A stretch of DNA of 64,000 nucleotides from Streptosporangium sp. NBC_01756 (lineage in GTDB: Bacteria > Actinomycetota > Actinomycetes > Streptosporangiales > Streptosporangiaceae). The stretch's first letter is position 1, and each line of letters begins with the position of its first letter. The translations under genes and the position numbers were made by a program. Positions 1 to 8,196 of the stretch are shown piece after piece. The stretch lies in contig NZ_CP109130.1 of assembly GCF_035917975.1 (NCBI RefSeq), positions 3,782,001 through 3,846,000 on the forward strand, read 5' to 3'. The notes under the pieces were generated by a model. The model was given only the letters and a program-made list of their open reading frames with translations, was not told the DNA's origin and ran no database searches.

Positions 1-472
1 CGACCCCTCTGCGGCCGCCGGTCAGCAGGAGACGGAGGTCGTCGGGGCCGGCGTTGAGGATCCACTCTCCGAGCGCGAAGGACAGCACCATCCCGGTGAT
101 GGCCGCGAACAGGCCCTCGGCCACCCGGAGGCCGTCGCGGTGGAGCACCCGCTCGATCGCGTAGGCGGCGGGAACGCCCAGCATGGCCGCCCCGCTCAAC
201 ACTCCGACCAGGCCGCTGAGCAGGAACGGAACCCGGTTCGTGCCGTCGATGACGTCGGCTTCGAGACCGTTGAGGGTCTTCTTCGCGACGAGCGCGAGCA
301 GCACCACGGCCGCCAGCATGAGCAGGGTGGCCAGGAAGCGCAGCAGGTCGGAGGGCCGCCGGATCCGCTGGGGGAGCAGGGGCTCGACGACGAGCACGGC
401 GGAACCGTCGCCCGTCGACGGTCCTGGGTCGTCGAAGGCCGCCACTTTGCCGCTTTCCTTGATTTTCGTCAC
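1..472 (-). CDS. Multi-pass membrane protein, N-terminal part, cut by window edge
   Basis: The frame reads leftwards off the window, so only about 157 N-terminal residues are present. An in-frame stop just upstream leaves two adjacent GTG codons (473-475 and 470-472) as possible starts; the second is used here. A polar N-terminal stretch is followed by a hydrophobic helix (around residues 48-66, after an RRPSDLLRF stretch), and then at least two more hydrophobic helices around 88-110 and 130-148. The layout resembles the N-terminus of actinobacterial flippase-like proteins (lysylphosphatidylglycerol synthase TM type), but that is only a resemblance because the diagnostic part is outside the window. 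Codon use is typical of neighbouring genes, so the frame is probably real. Confidence 0.5.
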   Translation of the reverse strand, partial: MTKIKESGKVAAFDDPGPSTGDGSAVLVVEPLLPQRIRRPSDLLRFLATLLMLAAVVLLALVAKKTLNGLEADVIDGTNRVPFLLSGLVGVLSGAAMLGVPAAYAIERVLHRDGLRVAEGLFAAITGMVLSFALGEWILNAGPDDLRLLLTGGRRGV

Positions 473-496
473 CACTAGCGATTCTGCATGTTCCGT

Positions 497-544
497 ATTA
501 CAGGTGCGTCACCGATCTTCATTACAGGTGCGTCACCGATCTTC
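497..544. repeat. Perfect 24-bp tandem duplication
   Basis: A 24-bp unit beginning ATTACAGGTGCG and ending ACCGATCTTC occurs twice head to tail at 497-520 and 521-544 without a mismatch. It lies 25 bp upstream of the leftward membrane-protein start, where a promoter would be expected, so it could duplicate an operator or be a recent slippage event. Confidence 0.9.
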
Positions 545-1031
545 TTCCGTGTCCGCAATCGGAGACATACGCATCTCGCCGCTCTCCGAGAGCGTCGACG
601 GTATGACCCCATCCTGATGCCCGAGGCCCGGAAAAGGGCGGCGTCCGGCGATCCGGCACGGCGTCGTGACCGACTCGACCATAGTCACCGCCGTCGGCCG
701 CCCGCTCTTGGGGTACGGCCCAGACACTCCGCCAAGGTTATGAGGTTTTCCGGAGATGGCATGAAATCCTGCGTACACGACGGGAAGCTCTCCCGGGCGG
801 TGCGGGGTGAGCGCGTGCAGCTCCGCACCCTCGGTGTCCCGTCGGAGGAGCGGCGGCACCCGTGCCTGCGTCACGACCCTCACGTAGAGCTGGGAACCCC
901 CCGAACGCTTTTGACTCTGCTCGATAACAAATGTCGAGTGGATCTTTAAAGATCGCGACTTCCTACCATCTTCCGACTTATCGCGATTACGGGGTTTTCA
1001 TCCCACTCGTGCCGGCGCTAAAGGAGTTTGC
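545..1031. other. Intergenic region without a convincing gene
   Basis: Short frames exist on both strands (for example 533-883 minus and 488-949 plus), but they lack a ribosome site, recognisable domains and a consistent codon bias. The last 130 bases before 1032 become AT-richer and probably hold the aminopeptidase promoter. A GGAG-type site (AAAGGAG, about 1020-1026) sits just before the ATG. Confidence 0.5.
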
Positions 1032-2582
1032 ATGCGCATACGTGCTTACCGGGGCCTGGTTGCGGCGGTCGCCGCCGCTTCCGCCGTGACTTTGCCGATG
1101 ATCTCCGTCATGCCCGCCGCCGCCGACCCGGATCCCGCGGCGTTCAGCGCGTCGATCAAGGTTCCGGCGGTCAGAGGGCACCTGGAGAAACTCCAGCAGA
1201 TCGCCGATGTCAGCGGCGGCATCCGCGCCTCGGGAAACCCGGGCCATGAGGCTTCGGTCACCTACGTGGCCGACCGGCTGCGGGCTGCGGGCTACCAGGT
1301 CACCCTGCAGGAGTTCGAGTTCCCGTACTTCCGCGAGCTCACCCCCTCCGTGCTCAACGGGGTCTCGCCCGGCGGCAGGACCTACACGCGCGACACGGAT
1401 TTCGCGGTCATGACCTACTCCGGTTCGGGGAACGTCACGGCCCCCGTGCAGGGCGTGGACCTGGTCCTGCCGCCGAGCCCGGTACCCAACTACTCCACCT
1501 CCGGCTGCGAGGCGAGCGACTTCGCCGGGTTCACCGCGGGCAACATCGCGCTGCTCCAGCGGGGAACCTGCGACTTCCAGGTCAAGGCCGGGCTCGCCCA
1601 GGCGGCCGGCGCCTCCGGTGTGATCATTTTCAACGAGGGCCAGCCGGGCGCGGGTCTCAACGACCGCCGGACCCTGCTGACCGGCACGCTCAACGCGCCC
1701 ACCATGACCATCCCCGTCGTGGGTGCCACCTTCGCCGTCGGCGCCGAGCTGGCGGCGACCGGGGCGGCGGTGACACTCACCACCGACACCGAGGGCGACC
1801 CCCACCGCAGGACACGCAACGTGCTGGCCGAGAGCCGCTGGGGCGACCCCGGCAAGGTCGTCATGCTCGGTGCGCACCTGGACAGCGTCACCAAGGGCCC
1901 GGGGATCAACGACAACGGCTCCGGCAGCGCGGCCGTCCTGGAGACGGCGCTGAAGGCCGGCGCCCTGCCGACGAGGAACAGGCTCAGGTTCGCCTTCTGG
2001 GGTGCCGAGGAGCTGGGTCTGCTCGGCTCCCGGCACTACGTGGCGACCCTCTCCCCGGAGGAGAAGGCGAAGATCAGGCTGTACCTGAACTTCGACATGA
2101 TCGCCTCGCCGAACTACACGCTCGGGATCTACGACGGGGACAACTCCGACGCGGCCGGCGCTCCGGCGGGGCCCGCGGGCTCGGACACGATCGAGAAGCT
2201 CTTCGAGTCGTACTACAGGTCCATCGGCCGGCCCTACACCAGCACCGACTTCACCGGCCGCTCGGACTACGGCCCCTTCATCGCGGTCGGCATCCCCGCG
2301 GGCGGCCTGTTCACCGGCGCCGAGGGCATCAAGACCGCCGAGGAGGCCGCGAGGTTCGGCGGTCAGGCCGGGGTCGCCTACGACAGGTGCTACCACCAGG
2401 CGTGCGACACCATCGCCAACGTCAACGACGAGGCACTGGCGATCAACGCCGGCGCGGTCGCGACGGCGGCGTTCGTCTACGCCTACAGCGACACCCTGCC
2501 GGGCGGCGGCACCCCCACCTCCACCTGGCAGGGGATCGGCGGCGGCGGCCTCCGGCACGACCACGACGGCGTCTCCAGGTAG
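1032..2582 (+). CDS. Secreted M28-family zinc aminopeptidase with PA domain
   Basis: Extracellular peptidase expected to remove N-terminal residues from peptides with two zinc ions. Residues 1-31 form a signal peptide ending Ala-Ala-Ala before Asp32. A protease-associated insert occupies roughly residues 140-250 and includes a Cys pair. The M28 metal site is complete: H282 and D294 (AHLDS and GINDNGSG), the E326-E327 pair (WGAEELG), D355 (NFDMIAS) and H455 (CYHQACDT). The length (516) fits PA-containing relatives of the Streptomyces griseus aminopeptidase, and the glycine-rich tail after residue 490 is extra. The ATG has AAAGGAG about 6 bases upstream. The gene is monocistronic, with a strong terminator immediately after it. 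Confidence 0.92.
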   Translation: MRIRAYRGLVAAVAAASAVTLPMISVMPAAADPDPAAFSASIKVPAVRGHLEKLQQIADVSGGIRASGNPGHEASVTYVADRLRAAGYQVTLQEFEFPYFRELTPSVLNGVSPGGRTYTRDTDFAVMTYSGSGNVTAPVQGVDLVLPPSPVPNYSTSGCEASDFAGFTAGNIALLQRGTCDFQVKAGLAQAAGASGVIIFNEGQPGAGLNDRRTLLTGTLNAPTMTIPVVGATFAVGAELAATGAAVTLTTDTEGDPHRRTRNVLAESRWGDPGKVVMLGAHLDSVTKGPGINDNGSGSAAVLETALKAGALPTRNRLRFAFWGAEELGLLGSRHYVATLSPEEKAKIRLYLNFDMIASPNYTLGIYDGDNSDAAGAPAGPAGSDTIEKLFESYYRSIGRPYTSTDFTGRSDYGPFIAVGIPAGGLFTGAEGIKTAEEAARFGGQAGVAYDRCYHQACDTIANVNDEALAINAGAVATAAFVYAYSDTLPGGGTPTSTWQGIGGGGLRHDHDGVSR

Positions 2583-2601
2583 CGGGCACGGCATCGACGA
2601 G

Positions 2602-2632
2602 GGGGTACGGCCGAGGCGGCCGTACCCCTTTT
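2602..2632 (+). terminator. Intrinsic terminator of the aminopeptidase gene
   Basis: The arm GGGGTACGGCC (2602-2612) pairs perfectly with GGCCGTACCCC (2618-2628) across a 5-base loop, and four T follow. This is the best intrinsic terminator in the left part of the window. It also argues against starting the next gene at the TTG at 2631. Confidence 0.9.
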
Positions 2633-2657
2633 GCCCGGCGCGGCTAAAGTCGGGGGC

Positions 2658-4679
2658 ATGTCTCAGGGTGAACTGCAGGTTCTGGGCGCGTGTCCGCTGG
2701 ACTGCCCGGACGCGTGCTCATGGGTGGTGACCGTCCGGGACGGCAAGGCCGTCAAGATGCGCGGCAACCCCGATCACCCCTACACCCGCGGCGCGCTCTG
2801 CGTAAAGGTCAACCGCTACCTGGAGCACACCCGGGCACCCGACCGCATCCTCCATCCGATGCGCCGGGTCGGCCCCAAGGGGTCCGGCCGGTTCGAGCGG
2901 ATCAGCTGGGAGGAGGCCCTGGAGGAGATCTCCGTACGGCTGCGCGGGATCGTCGACGAGCACGGCGGCGAGGCGATCTGGCCGTACCTGGGCACCGGCA
3001 CGCTGGGCTACATCCAGGGTTCCGAAGGGGCGGCGGGGCGGCGATTCTGGAACGTGCTCGGCGCCTCCAAGCACTTCCTGAACATCTGCTCAACGGCCGG
3101 CAACGTCGGACTGACCCGGACCAACGGCACGGCCGGCGGCATGGACCCCGAGACGTTCGCCCTCTCCAGGCTGATCCTGCTGTGGGGCACCAACACCCTG
3201 ACCAGCGGGCATCACCTGTGGAAGTTCATCCAGGATGCCCGTGCGGCCGGGGCGCACGTGGTGGCGATCGACCCGATCCGGACCCGGACCGCCGAGCAGG
3301 CCGACGAGCATCTGCCGATCCGGCCCGGCACCGACGCGGCCCTGGCACTCGGGCTGATGAACGTGGTCCTGTCCGAGGGGGCGGAGGACCGCGACTACCT
3401 GGAGAACCACACGAGCGGCTGGGCGGGTTTCCGGGAGGAGATCCTGCGGCACCCCCCGGAGCGCGTGGCGGAGATCACCGGTCTGGCCGAGGCCGACATC
3501 CGCGCCCTGGGCCTGCGGCTGGCGCACACCCGGCCCACCGGCATCCGGGCGACGATGGGCGTCCAGCGGCATGCCGGCGGCGGCACCGCGATGCGCACGA
3601 TCGCCGCCATCCCCGGAGTGACCGGCGACTGGCGCCATCCCGGCGGCGGGGTCGCCTACTCCACCACCGCCTACATCCACCTGAACATCGACACCCGTGA
3701 GGACCTGCTCGCCGAACCGGTCCGGCAGCTCACGATGACCCGGCTGGCCGAAGGGCTGGACGAGTCGGTGAAGTGCCTGTGGGTGTACGCGGCCAACCCG
3801 ATGGGCTCCACCTCCGACCAGAACCGCATCCGCGAGAAGCTGCTGCGCGAGGACCTGTTCACCGTCGTCATGGAGCAGTTCCCGACCGATACCGTGGACT
3901 ACGCCGACATCGTGCTGCCCGCGACCATGCAGACCGAGCACACCGACCTGCACGCGGGCTACGGACACATGTATCTGATGTGGAACGAGCCGGCCGTCGA
4001 GCCACCGGGCGAGTGCCTGTCCACCATGGAGACCTTCCGGCGCCTGGCCCGGCACATGGGCCTGACCGAACCGTCGCTCTACGACTCCGACCTGGAGCTG
4101 GCCGAGCAGCTGCTCTCCTCGGGGCACCCGTCGCTGGAGGGCATAACGGTGGACCGGCTGCGCAAGGAGGGCTGGGTCCGGCTCAGCGTGCCGCAGCCGT
4201 TCGTGCCCTTCGCCGACGGTTTCCCGACGCCCTCGGGGAGGCTGGAGTTCGGCTCCGGACCCGCCTACGTCCCCTCGCACACCGCCTCCGCCGAGCGCGG
4301 GGCCTACCCCCTGGCGCTGATCACCCCGGCCGCCCACACGTTCCTCAACACCATCTTCGGCAACAACGCCGAGCTGCTGCGTCGTTCGAAGGGGCCGCGG
4401 ATCCTGGTCAACCCGGTGGACGCCGCGCAGCGGGGGCTGGCCGACGGGCAGCGGGTCCGGGTGTTCAACGCGGGCGGTGGGTTCGAGGCCGTGGCGGAGA
4501 TCAGCGACCGGGTGCAGCCGGGCGTGGTGGCCTCCACCAAGGGGCACTGGCGGAAGCTGAGTCCGGGTGGGGCGACGGTGAACGCCGTGGTCGAAGAGCG
4601 CGACGCCGACATGGGCCGGGGCGCCGTCTACCACGACAACCTGGTCGAGCTCAGCCCGTGCCCCGCCGAATCCGGCTGA
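2658..4679 (+). CDS. Molybdopterin-dependent oxidoreductase with N-terminal 4Fe-4S site
   Basis: Member of the DMSO-reductase/formate-dehydrogenase superfamily of bis-MGD enzymes; the substrate cannot be told from sequence. The N-terminus carries C12, C16, C20 and C48 (CPLDCPDAC and GALCVK), a cluster-binding pattern of this family. The MopB core follows, with the stretches LWGTN and DPIRTRTAEQ, and a C-terminal molydopterin-binding beta domain starts near residue 550 (FLNTIFGNN). The length of 673 residues is normal. ATG 2658 is preferred over TTG 2631, which lies inside the preceding terminator. No Tat signal, electron-transfer subunit or chaperone gene is adjacent, so it is probably a soluble single-subunit cytoplasmic enzyme. 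It is convergent with the next gene. Confidence 0.88.
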   Translation: MSQGELQVLGACPLDCPDACSWVVTVRDGKAVKMRGNPDHPYTRGALCVKVNRYLEHTRAPDRILHPMRRVGPKGSGRFERISWEEALEEISVRLRGIVDEHGGEAIWPYLGTGTLGYIQGSEGAAGRRFWNVLGASKHFLNICSTAGNVGLTRTNGTAGGMDPETFALSRLILLWGTNTLTSGHHLWKFIQDARAAGAHVVAIDPIRTRTAEQADEHLPIRPGTDAALALGLMNVVLSEGAEDRDYLENHTSGWAGFREEILRHPPERVAEITGLAEADIRALGLRLAHTRPTGIRATMGVQRHAGGGTAMRTIAAIPGVTGDWRHPGGGVAYSTTAYIHLNIDTREDLLAEPVRQLTMTRLAEGLDESVKCLWVYAANPMGSTSDQNRIREKLLREDLFTVVMEQFPTDTVDYADIVLPATMQTEHTDLHAGYGHMYLMWNEPAVEPPGECLSTMETFRRLARHMGLTEPSLYDSDLELAEQLLSSGHPSLEGITVDRLRKEGWVRLSVPQPFVPFADGFPTPSGRLEFGSGPAYVPSHTASAERGAYPLALITPAAHTFLNTIFGNNAELLRRSKGPRILVNPVDAAQRGLADGQRVRVFNAGGGFEAVAEISDRVQPGVVASTKGHWRKLSPGGATVNAVVEERDADMGRGAVYHDNLVELSPCPAESG

Positions 4680-4706
4680 GCCCGGTCTCCGCGTCCGCCG
4701 GCGAGC

Positions 4707-5522
4707 TCAGTCTCTGTGCTTGTCGAGGAAGGTCAGGACGGCGCGGAACACCTTCGGTGCCTGGTCTCCGGTGAAGAGCGCGCTGGCGTGTTCCCTGCTG
4801 GGGAGCATGACCAGCTGACGGTCGGCCGACTCGGTGGCCGCGTCGTAGACGGCCTGCACCAGGTCGGCCGGGGCGATGTCGTCCTGGTCCCCGTCCACCT
4901 GGAGGAAGGGCGCCTTGAGCGTGGCGGCGTCCCCGGGCTCGGCCACCCCGGAGATGCTGATGACCCCGGCCACCGGGAACGGCAGTTCGCCGGCCGCGAG
5001 CACGGAGGCCTGCCCGCCCACCGAGCCGCCGACCAGGAACACCTTCGCGACACCCGCCTTGCGTAGCCGGGTGGCCATCGCGACGGTGTCCTCCTCGGGT
5101 TCCGCACTGTTGTTCCGGTCGGCCAGCAGGACCCGATATCCCGCGTCGACCATCCGGTCGGCCAGCGGGAGCCAGTCGCACACGCTGCCCCGGCGCTCGT
5201 AGGAGACGACCACCCCCACGGACCCCTTCCCCATGATCACGCCCTGGGTGGTGGTGCCGCCGCGCTTGTACGTGAAGAACGTCCCGTTCTTCTCCGTGAC
5301 GCAGCCGTCGATGTTCACCCCGGTGGGGCGGGGAGCGGGGGTCGTGGCCGGGGTCGTGGCGGGGGTGGCGACGGCGCTCGACGTGACCGTGGGGACGGTG
5401 CTCGACGTGGGCGCCGGAACGGCCGGGGAGGCCGCGAGCTCTCCGGACCCGCTGCCGGCCGTACCTCCGCAGGCCGTCAGCAGCATCGCCAGAACTCCCA
5501 GCCCGAGCGCGTGTCTTCCCAT
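4707..5522 (-). CDS. Lipoprotein with alpha/beta-hydrolase fold
   Basis: Residues 1-18 are a lipoprotein signal with the lipobox LTAC (Cys18), followed by a Ser/Thr/Pro-rich tether to about residue 70. The rest is an alpha/beta-hydrolase: nucleophile elbow GGSVGG, an acid in VDGDQDD and a final His in SREHAS, the usual Ser-Asp-His order. Such proteins are dienelactone-hydrolase-like esterases, but the substrate is unknown. The ATG has GGGGGAG 2-3 bases upstream. The gene stands alone, convergent with the molybdopterin enzyme and 115 bp downstream of the acetyltransferase gene. Confidence 0.82.
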   Translation of the reverse strand: MGRHALGLGVLAMLLTACGGTAGSGSGELAASPAVPAPTSSTVPTVTSSAVATPATTPATTPAPRPTGVNIDGCVTEKNGTFFTYKRGGTTTQGVIMGKGSVGVVVSYERRGSVCDWLPLADRMVDAGYRVLLADRNNSAEPEEDTVAMATRLRKAGVAKVFLVGGSVGGQASVLAAGELPFPVAGVISISGVAEPGDAATLKAPFLQVDGDQDDIAPADLVQAVYDAATESADRQLVMLPSREHASALFTGDQAPKVFRAVLTFLDKHRD

Positions 5523-5637
5523 GACTCCCCCATCGACTCTGTCCGGATCAACATCGTTGAGGATGCCGTACCGGAGATCAAGTTCGGGTGGGTTCCCGGC
5601 CGTCGGCGGGTTTCTCCGCGACCTGAGTACGGGCCGG

Positions 5638-6087
5638 TCAGCTCAGCGCGAGCTTGTATCCCTCGTGGGACGCGACGAAACCGAGAGAGTCGTAGAAGCG
5701 GTGGGCGTCCTTGCGCGTCTTGTCGGTGGTGAGCTGGACCAGTGCGCAGCCGCGGGCCCGGCCGCGCTCGACCGCCCACTCCATCATCTGCCGCCCCAGC
5801 CCCCGGCCGCGCAGGGCCGAGGTGATCCGGACGGCCTCGATCTGCATCCGGAGCGCTCCACGGCGGGAGATGCCCGGGATGTAGGTGAGCTGCATGGTGC
5901 CCACGACCTCGCCGTCCAGCTCCGCCACGATCAGCTCGTTGTTGGGGTCGGCGTCGATGGCCTCGAAGGCGGCACGGTGCTCGTCGCCGAAGTCCCCGGT
6001 GCGGGCGGCGGAGACGGCGTCATCGGCGATCATGGCTACGAGCAGCGGGACGTCCTCGGCACGGGCGATCCGGAAAGTCACTGGCAT
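5638..6087 (-). CDS. GNAT-family N-acetyltransferase
   Basis: Acetyl-CoA-dependent acetyltransferase of 149 residues. The acetyl-CoA pyrophosphate loop is visible as LRGRGLGRQMM, preceded by beta4 (IEAVRI) and followed by the conserved motif B region ending FYDSLGF. ATG 6087 is chosen rather than the TTG three codons upstream; it has AGGTTGG at a suitable distance. The acceptor is unknown; the nearest well-known relatives act on small amines or protein N-termini. The start region is divergent from the small membrane protein that begins at 6179. Confidence 0.85.
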   Translation of the reverse strand: MPVTFRIARAEDVPLLVAMIADDAVSAARTGDFGDEHRAAFEAIDADPNNELIVAELDGEVVGTMQLTYIPGISRRGALRMQIEAVRITSALRGRGLGRQMMEWAVERGRARGCALVQLTTDKTRKDAHRFYDSLGFVASHEGYKLALS

Positions 6088-6178
6088 GACGGCCAACCTA
6101 TCGATCGCCGCGGCTCAGGGATGGGTCAGGGTCTTCCCCCGATGTGACCAGGGGGGCCGGAAGGGCAGTCTTGGTGTC

Positions 6179-6646
6179 ATGAACGACGAACTGACTCGAC
6201 GTGACGAGATGTCCCTCGCCGGCGCGGCCCTGCGGGGTGCGCCGTGGAAGGCCGCAGCGGTGACCGGCGGCGCGGTCGCGGCCGCCAGTTTCGGCATGGG
6301 CGTGATCCTGCCGGGGAACGCCGACCTGACCTGGGCCCTGACGCTCGGCATCGGCCTGTTCGCGCTGATCGCGGCGGTCGGCTCGATCAGCAGGCCCGGC
6401 AAGGGAGACCGGGTGACCCGGCAGGCCCGCCTCTGGGCCCTGCGCCGCCCCTGGCGGTTCTCCCTCTATCCGGCGCTCGGCGCCGCCGCACTGATGTATC
6501 CCGTCCAGCTCGTCGTCGACGACGAGGGGGTGTTCGGCGCGGCGCTGGACGCGCTGCAGGGCGGTGTCGCGGTGTATCTGATCACCGCTGTCCTGGCCCT
6601 GACCCTCAGGGGACGCGGCCAGTCGTCCCTGCCGCACGGCCACTGA
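6179..6646 (+). CDS. Small membrane protein of unknown function
   Basis: A protein of 155 residues with four hydrophobic segments: a pair near residues 23-65 separated by a short loop, and two more around 95-115 and 125-145, with a basic RRPWRF loop between the pairs. No known domain is recognised. The ATG at 6179 has the purine-rich stretch GGAAGGG about 12 bases upstream. The last codons and stop (His-Gly-His-stop) form the beginning of the first copy of the repeat array that follows. Confidence 0.7.
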   Translation: MNDELTRRDEMSLAGAALRGAPWKAAAVTGGAVAAASFGMGVILPGNADLTWALTLGIGLFALIAAVGSISRPGKGDRVTRQARLWALRRPWRFSLYPALGAAALMYPVQLVVDDEGVFGAALDALQGGVAVYLITAVLALTLRGRGQSSLPHGH

Positions 6647-6840
6647 CCGGGCCTCCATCGACGTGCCCGCTCAGGTCCCTGGCTCACGGCCACTGACCGG
6701 GCCTCCACCGTTGTGCCCGCGCAGATCCGGGTCCCTGACCCATGGCCACCGACCCGACCCCACCGACATGCCCGCTCAGATCCGGTCCCTGGTCCACGGC
6801 CACCGACCCGACCCTCACCGGCATGCCGCTCAGATCCGCT
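6635..6840. repeat. Four degenerate tandem copies of a 46-56 bp unit joining two gene ends
   Basis: Copies at 6635-6684, 6685-6740, 6741-6794 and 6795-6840 each start CAYGGCCACYGACC, contain TGCCCGCTCAG or a close variant, and end near CCGGTCCCTG. Copy 1 begins inside the last codons of the rightward membrane-protein gene, and copy 4 ends inside the last codons of the leftward SRPBCC gene. The 'intergenic' DNA is therefore entirely repeat, seemingly made by serial duplication of the junction between two convergent genes. Confidence 0.85.
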
Positions 6841-7297
6841 CCGCCACCCGCTTGATGCCTTCCAGGGTCCGCCGCATGTTGGCCTCGTTGTGGGCGGCCC
6901 GGTCCCGGACCCCGGTGACCAGCCCGCCGACGACCCGCATGAAGGGGCCGCGGGTGTCCCAGGTGCCCTGTTCCAGATGGCAGCCCGTCTTGGTGGGGGT
7001 GATGCCGAAACGCCAGAGGGCCACGTCCAGCAGGCCGGCGGCGCGGACGTGGTAGGCGAAGACCCGGCCGGGATCGGCGGCGGTCACCGTGCAGATCGTG
7101 GACCAGCGCCGCCGCCCGCGGCTGTTGTGCCCCCGGAACCGGGCGCCGGGCCGCGCCTCCCGGACCTGTCCCACCCATTCGGCCCTCAGACACTCGACGT
7201 TCCAGGCGCCCATGCCGGTGATATCGGTGACCAGCGCGTAGACCACTGCGGGCGGCGCCGAGACGTGGATGCTCACAGACGCGCTCGGGGGGCTCAT
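6830..7297 (-). CDS. SRPBCC (START-like) family protein
   Basis: A polyketide-cyclase/dehydrase-type helix-grip protein of 155 residues. It opens with a beta strand and the typical VSAPPAVVYALVTDI segment, then GMGAWNVEC, the long central strands with PGARFRGHN, and a C-terminal amphipathic helix. Such proteins bind hydrophobic ligands in a central cavity; many remain without known ligand. The stop lies within the repeat array at 6830-6832. The start ATG (7295-7297) is 25 bp from the end of the VOC gene, with both on the same strand, so they may be cotranscribed. Confidence 0.78.
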   Translation of the reverse strand: MSPPSASVSIHVSAPPAVVYALVTDITGMGAWNVECLRAEWVGQVREARPGARFRGHNSRGRRRWSTICTVTAADPGRVFAYHVRAAGLLDVALWRFGITPTKTGCHLEQGTWDTRGPFMRVVGGLVTGVRDRAAHNEANMRRTLEGIKRVAERI

Positions 7298-7321
7298 GAC
7301 GGCAGCATCCCCGACAGAACA

Positions 7322-7708
7322 TCACTCCGGCAAGTGCTGCCGGGCCCTCTCGTACTCGGCGCGGCAGACGCAGAACTCGTTGCCCTCCGGGTCCAGCATG
7401 GTCACCCAGCCGACGCCGGTGGGTTCGCGCCTGTCGTCGTGGATCGTGGCGCCGAGCCCGAGCAGGCGTTCGACCTCCTGGTCGCGGGTGGTGCCGTCCG
7501 TACCGGTGACGTCCAGGTGAATGCGGTTCTTGACCGACTTGCCGTCCGGAACCCGGATGAACAGCAGATCGAACGCGCCCTGGAGGAGGACCTCGTCGTC
7601 CTCCTTCCCGTCGCCCGGGTGGATCTCCCAGCCGGTGGCGCTGCTCCAGAAGGTCGCCAGCTCGTACGGCTGGGCACAGTCGATGGTCACATTGTGAACG
7701 TCAATCAT
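7322..7708 (-). CDS. VOC-superfamily (glyoxalase/bleomycin-resistance-like) protein
   Basis: A single-module vicinal oxygen chelate protein of 128 residues. It starts with the typical NVTIDCAQPYELATFW segment, has a second half with IHLDVTG, and ends with the DPEGNEFCV motif found in actinobacterial glyoxalase-like proteins. It is probably a homodimer. Metal ligands and substrate cannot be assigned with confidence. ATG 7708 is chosen over the TTG four codons upstream. It sits upstream of the SRPBCC gene in the same direction. Confidence 0.83.
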   Translation of the reverse strand: MIDVHNVTIDCAQPYELATFWSSATGWEIHPGDGKEDDEVLLQGAFDLLFIRVPDGKSVKNRIHLDVTGTDGTTRDQEVERLLGLGATIHDDRREPTGVGWVTMLDPEGNEFCVCRAEYERARQHLPE

Positions 7709-7770
7709 GTCCACACCCAACCCGACACCGGCTAAACCGTCAAGCCGGTTTCTCGACGGTCCGCGGACGC

Positions 7771-8094
7771 TCAGTGCCCGCCGCCGGCGAGGTTGAGCCC
7801 GACGACTCCGGCGAGGATGAGGGCGATCGAGGCGACCTTGAGAAACGACACGTCGTCGCCGAGGAACAGCATGCCCAGGGACGCGGTGCCGACGGCGCCG
7901 ATGCCCGTCCAGACGGCATAGGCCGTACCGACTTCAAGGCTCCTGAGGCCCACCGCGAGCAGGCCGAAACTGAGGACGGCGAAGAGGACGAACCCGACGC
8001 TCGGCAGCGGCACGGAGAACCCGTGGCTCATCTTGAGCGAGTAGGCCATGGCGACCTCGAACAGACCGGCGACGACGATGACGACCCAGGCCAT
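7771..8094 (-). CDS. sugE: SugE/Gdx-type small multidrug-resistance (guanidinium) exporter
   Basis: A four-helix SMR protein of 107 residues. Glu13 in helix 1 (AGLFEVAMAYSLK) is the essential proton and substrate-binding carboxylate of the family, and the AYSLKMSHGF segment matches the SugE/Gdx branch rather than EmrE. SugE/Gdx proteins export guanidinium in exchange for protons as antiparallel dimers. The assignment is strongly supported by the guanidine-III riboswitch directly upstream, whose 3' part overlaps the ribosome site AAGGAG at 8100-8105. The gene is probably a single-gene transcript started from the short gap before the methyltransferase gene. Confidence 0.93.
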   Translation of the reverse strand: MAWVVIVVAGLFEVAMAYSLKMSHGFSVPLPSVGFVLFAVLSFGLLAVGLRSLEVGTAYAVWTGIGAVGTASLGMLFLGDDVSFLKVASIALILAGVVGLNLAGGGH

Positions 8095-8099
8095 GACGG

Positions 8100-8154
8100 C
8101 TCCTTCCCTAAGGAGCGTCGTCTTTTCAGACCGGGTACGGCGCGTCTCGTCCGG
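8100..8154 (-). promoter_or_regulatory. Guanidine-III (ykkC-III) riboswitch controlling sugE
   Basis: Read on the minus strand from 8154, the leader has CCGGACGAG, then GCGCCGTACCCGGTC, an A-rich link and GACGACGC. This order and spacing match the guanidine-III aptamer consensus as I remember it from the Thermobifida fusca example: CCGG pairs with CCGG, and GCGCCGU forms a pseudoknot with the 3' ACGNCGC. One pseudoknot position looks like a C-A mismatch. Immediately 3' of the aptamer, the anti-Shine-Dalgarno CTCCTT (8110-8115) can pair with the AAGGAG ribosome site (8100-8105), giving a translational on/off platform. Known guanidine-III switches turn on guanidinium exporters when guanidine is bound. 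Confidence 0.88.
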
Positions 8155-8196
8155 GAGCCACCCTCATGGGGGCTCTTCTCTAGAAAATAGCAAACG

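Noticed and set aside
533-883. 116-codon leftward frame in the first intergenic region
   Set aside because: No ribosome site, no domain, and it overlaps the 24-bp duplication.
987-2594. 535-codon leftward frame opposite the aminopeptidase gene
   Set aside because: Shadow of a GC-rich real gene; composition rich in Gly/Arg/Val without domains, and the plus-strand gene has all M28 residues.
3090-4634. 514-codon leftward frame opposite the molybdopterin enzyme
   Set aside because: His/Gly/Val-rich shadow with no start signal.
6635-6840. CRISPR array
   Set aside because: Repeats are contiguous and degenerate without unique spacers, and there are no cas genes.
8095-8196. Guanidine-I or guanidine-II riboswitch before sugE
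   Set aside because: Neither the long guanidine-I core nor paired ACGR hairpins are seen, whereas the guanidine-III order fits.
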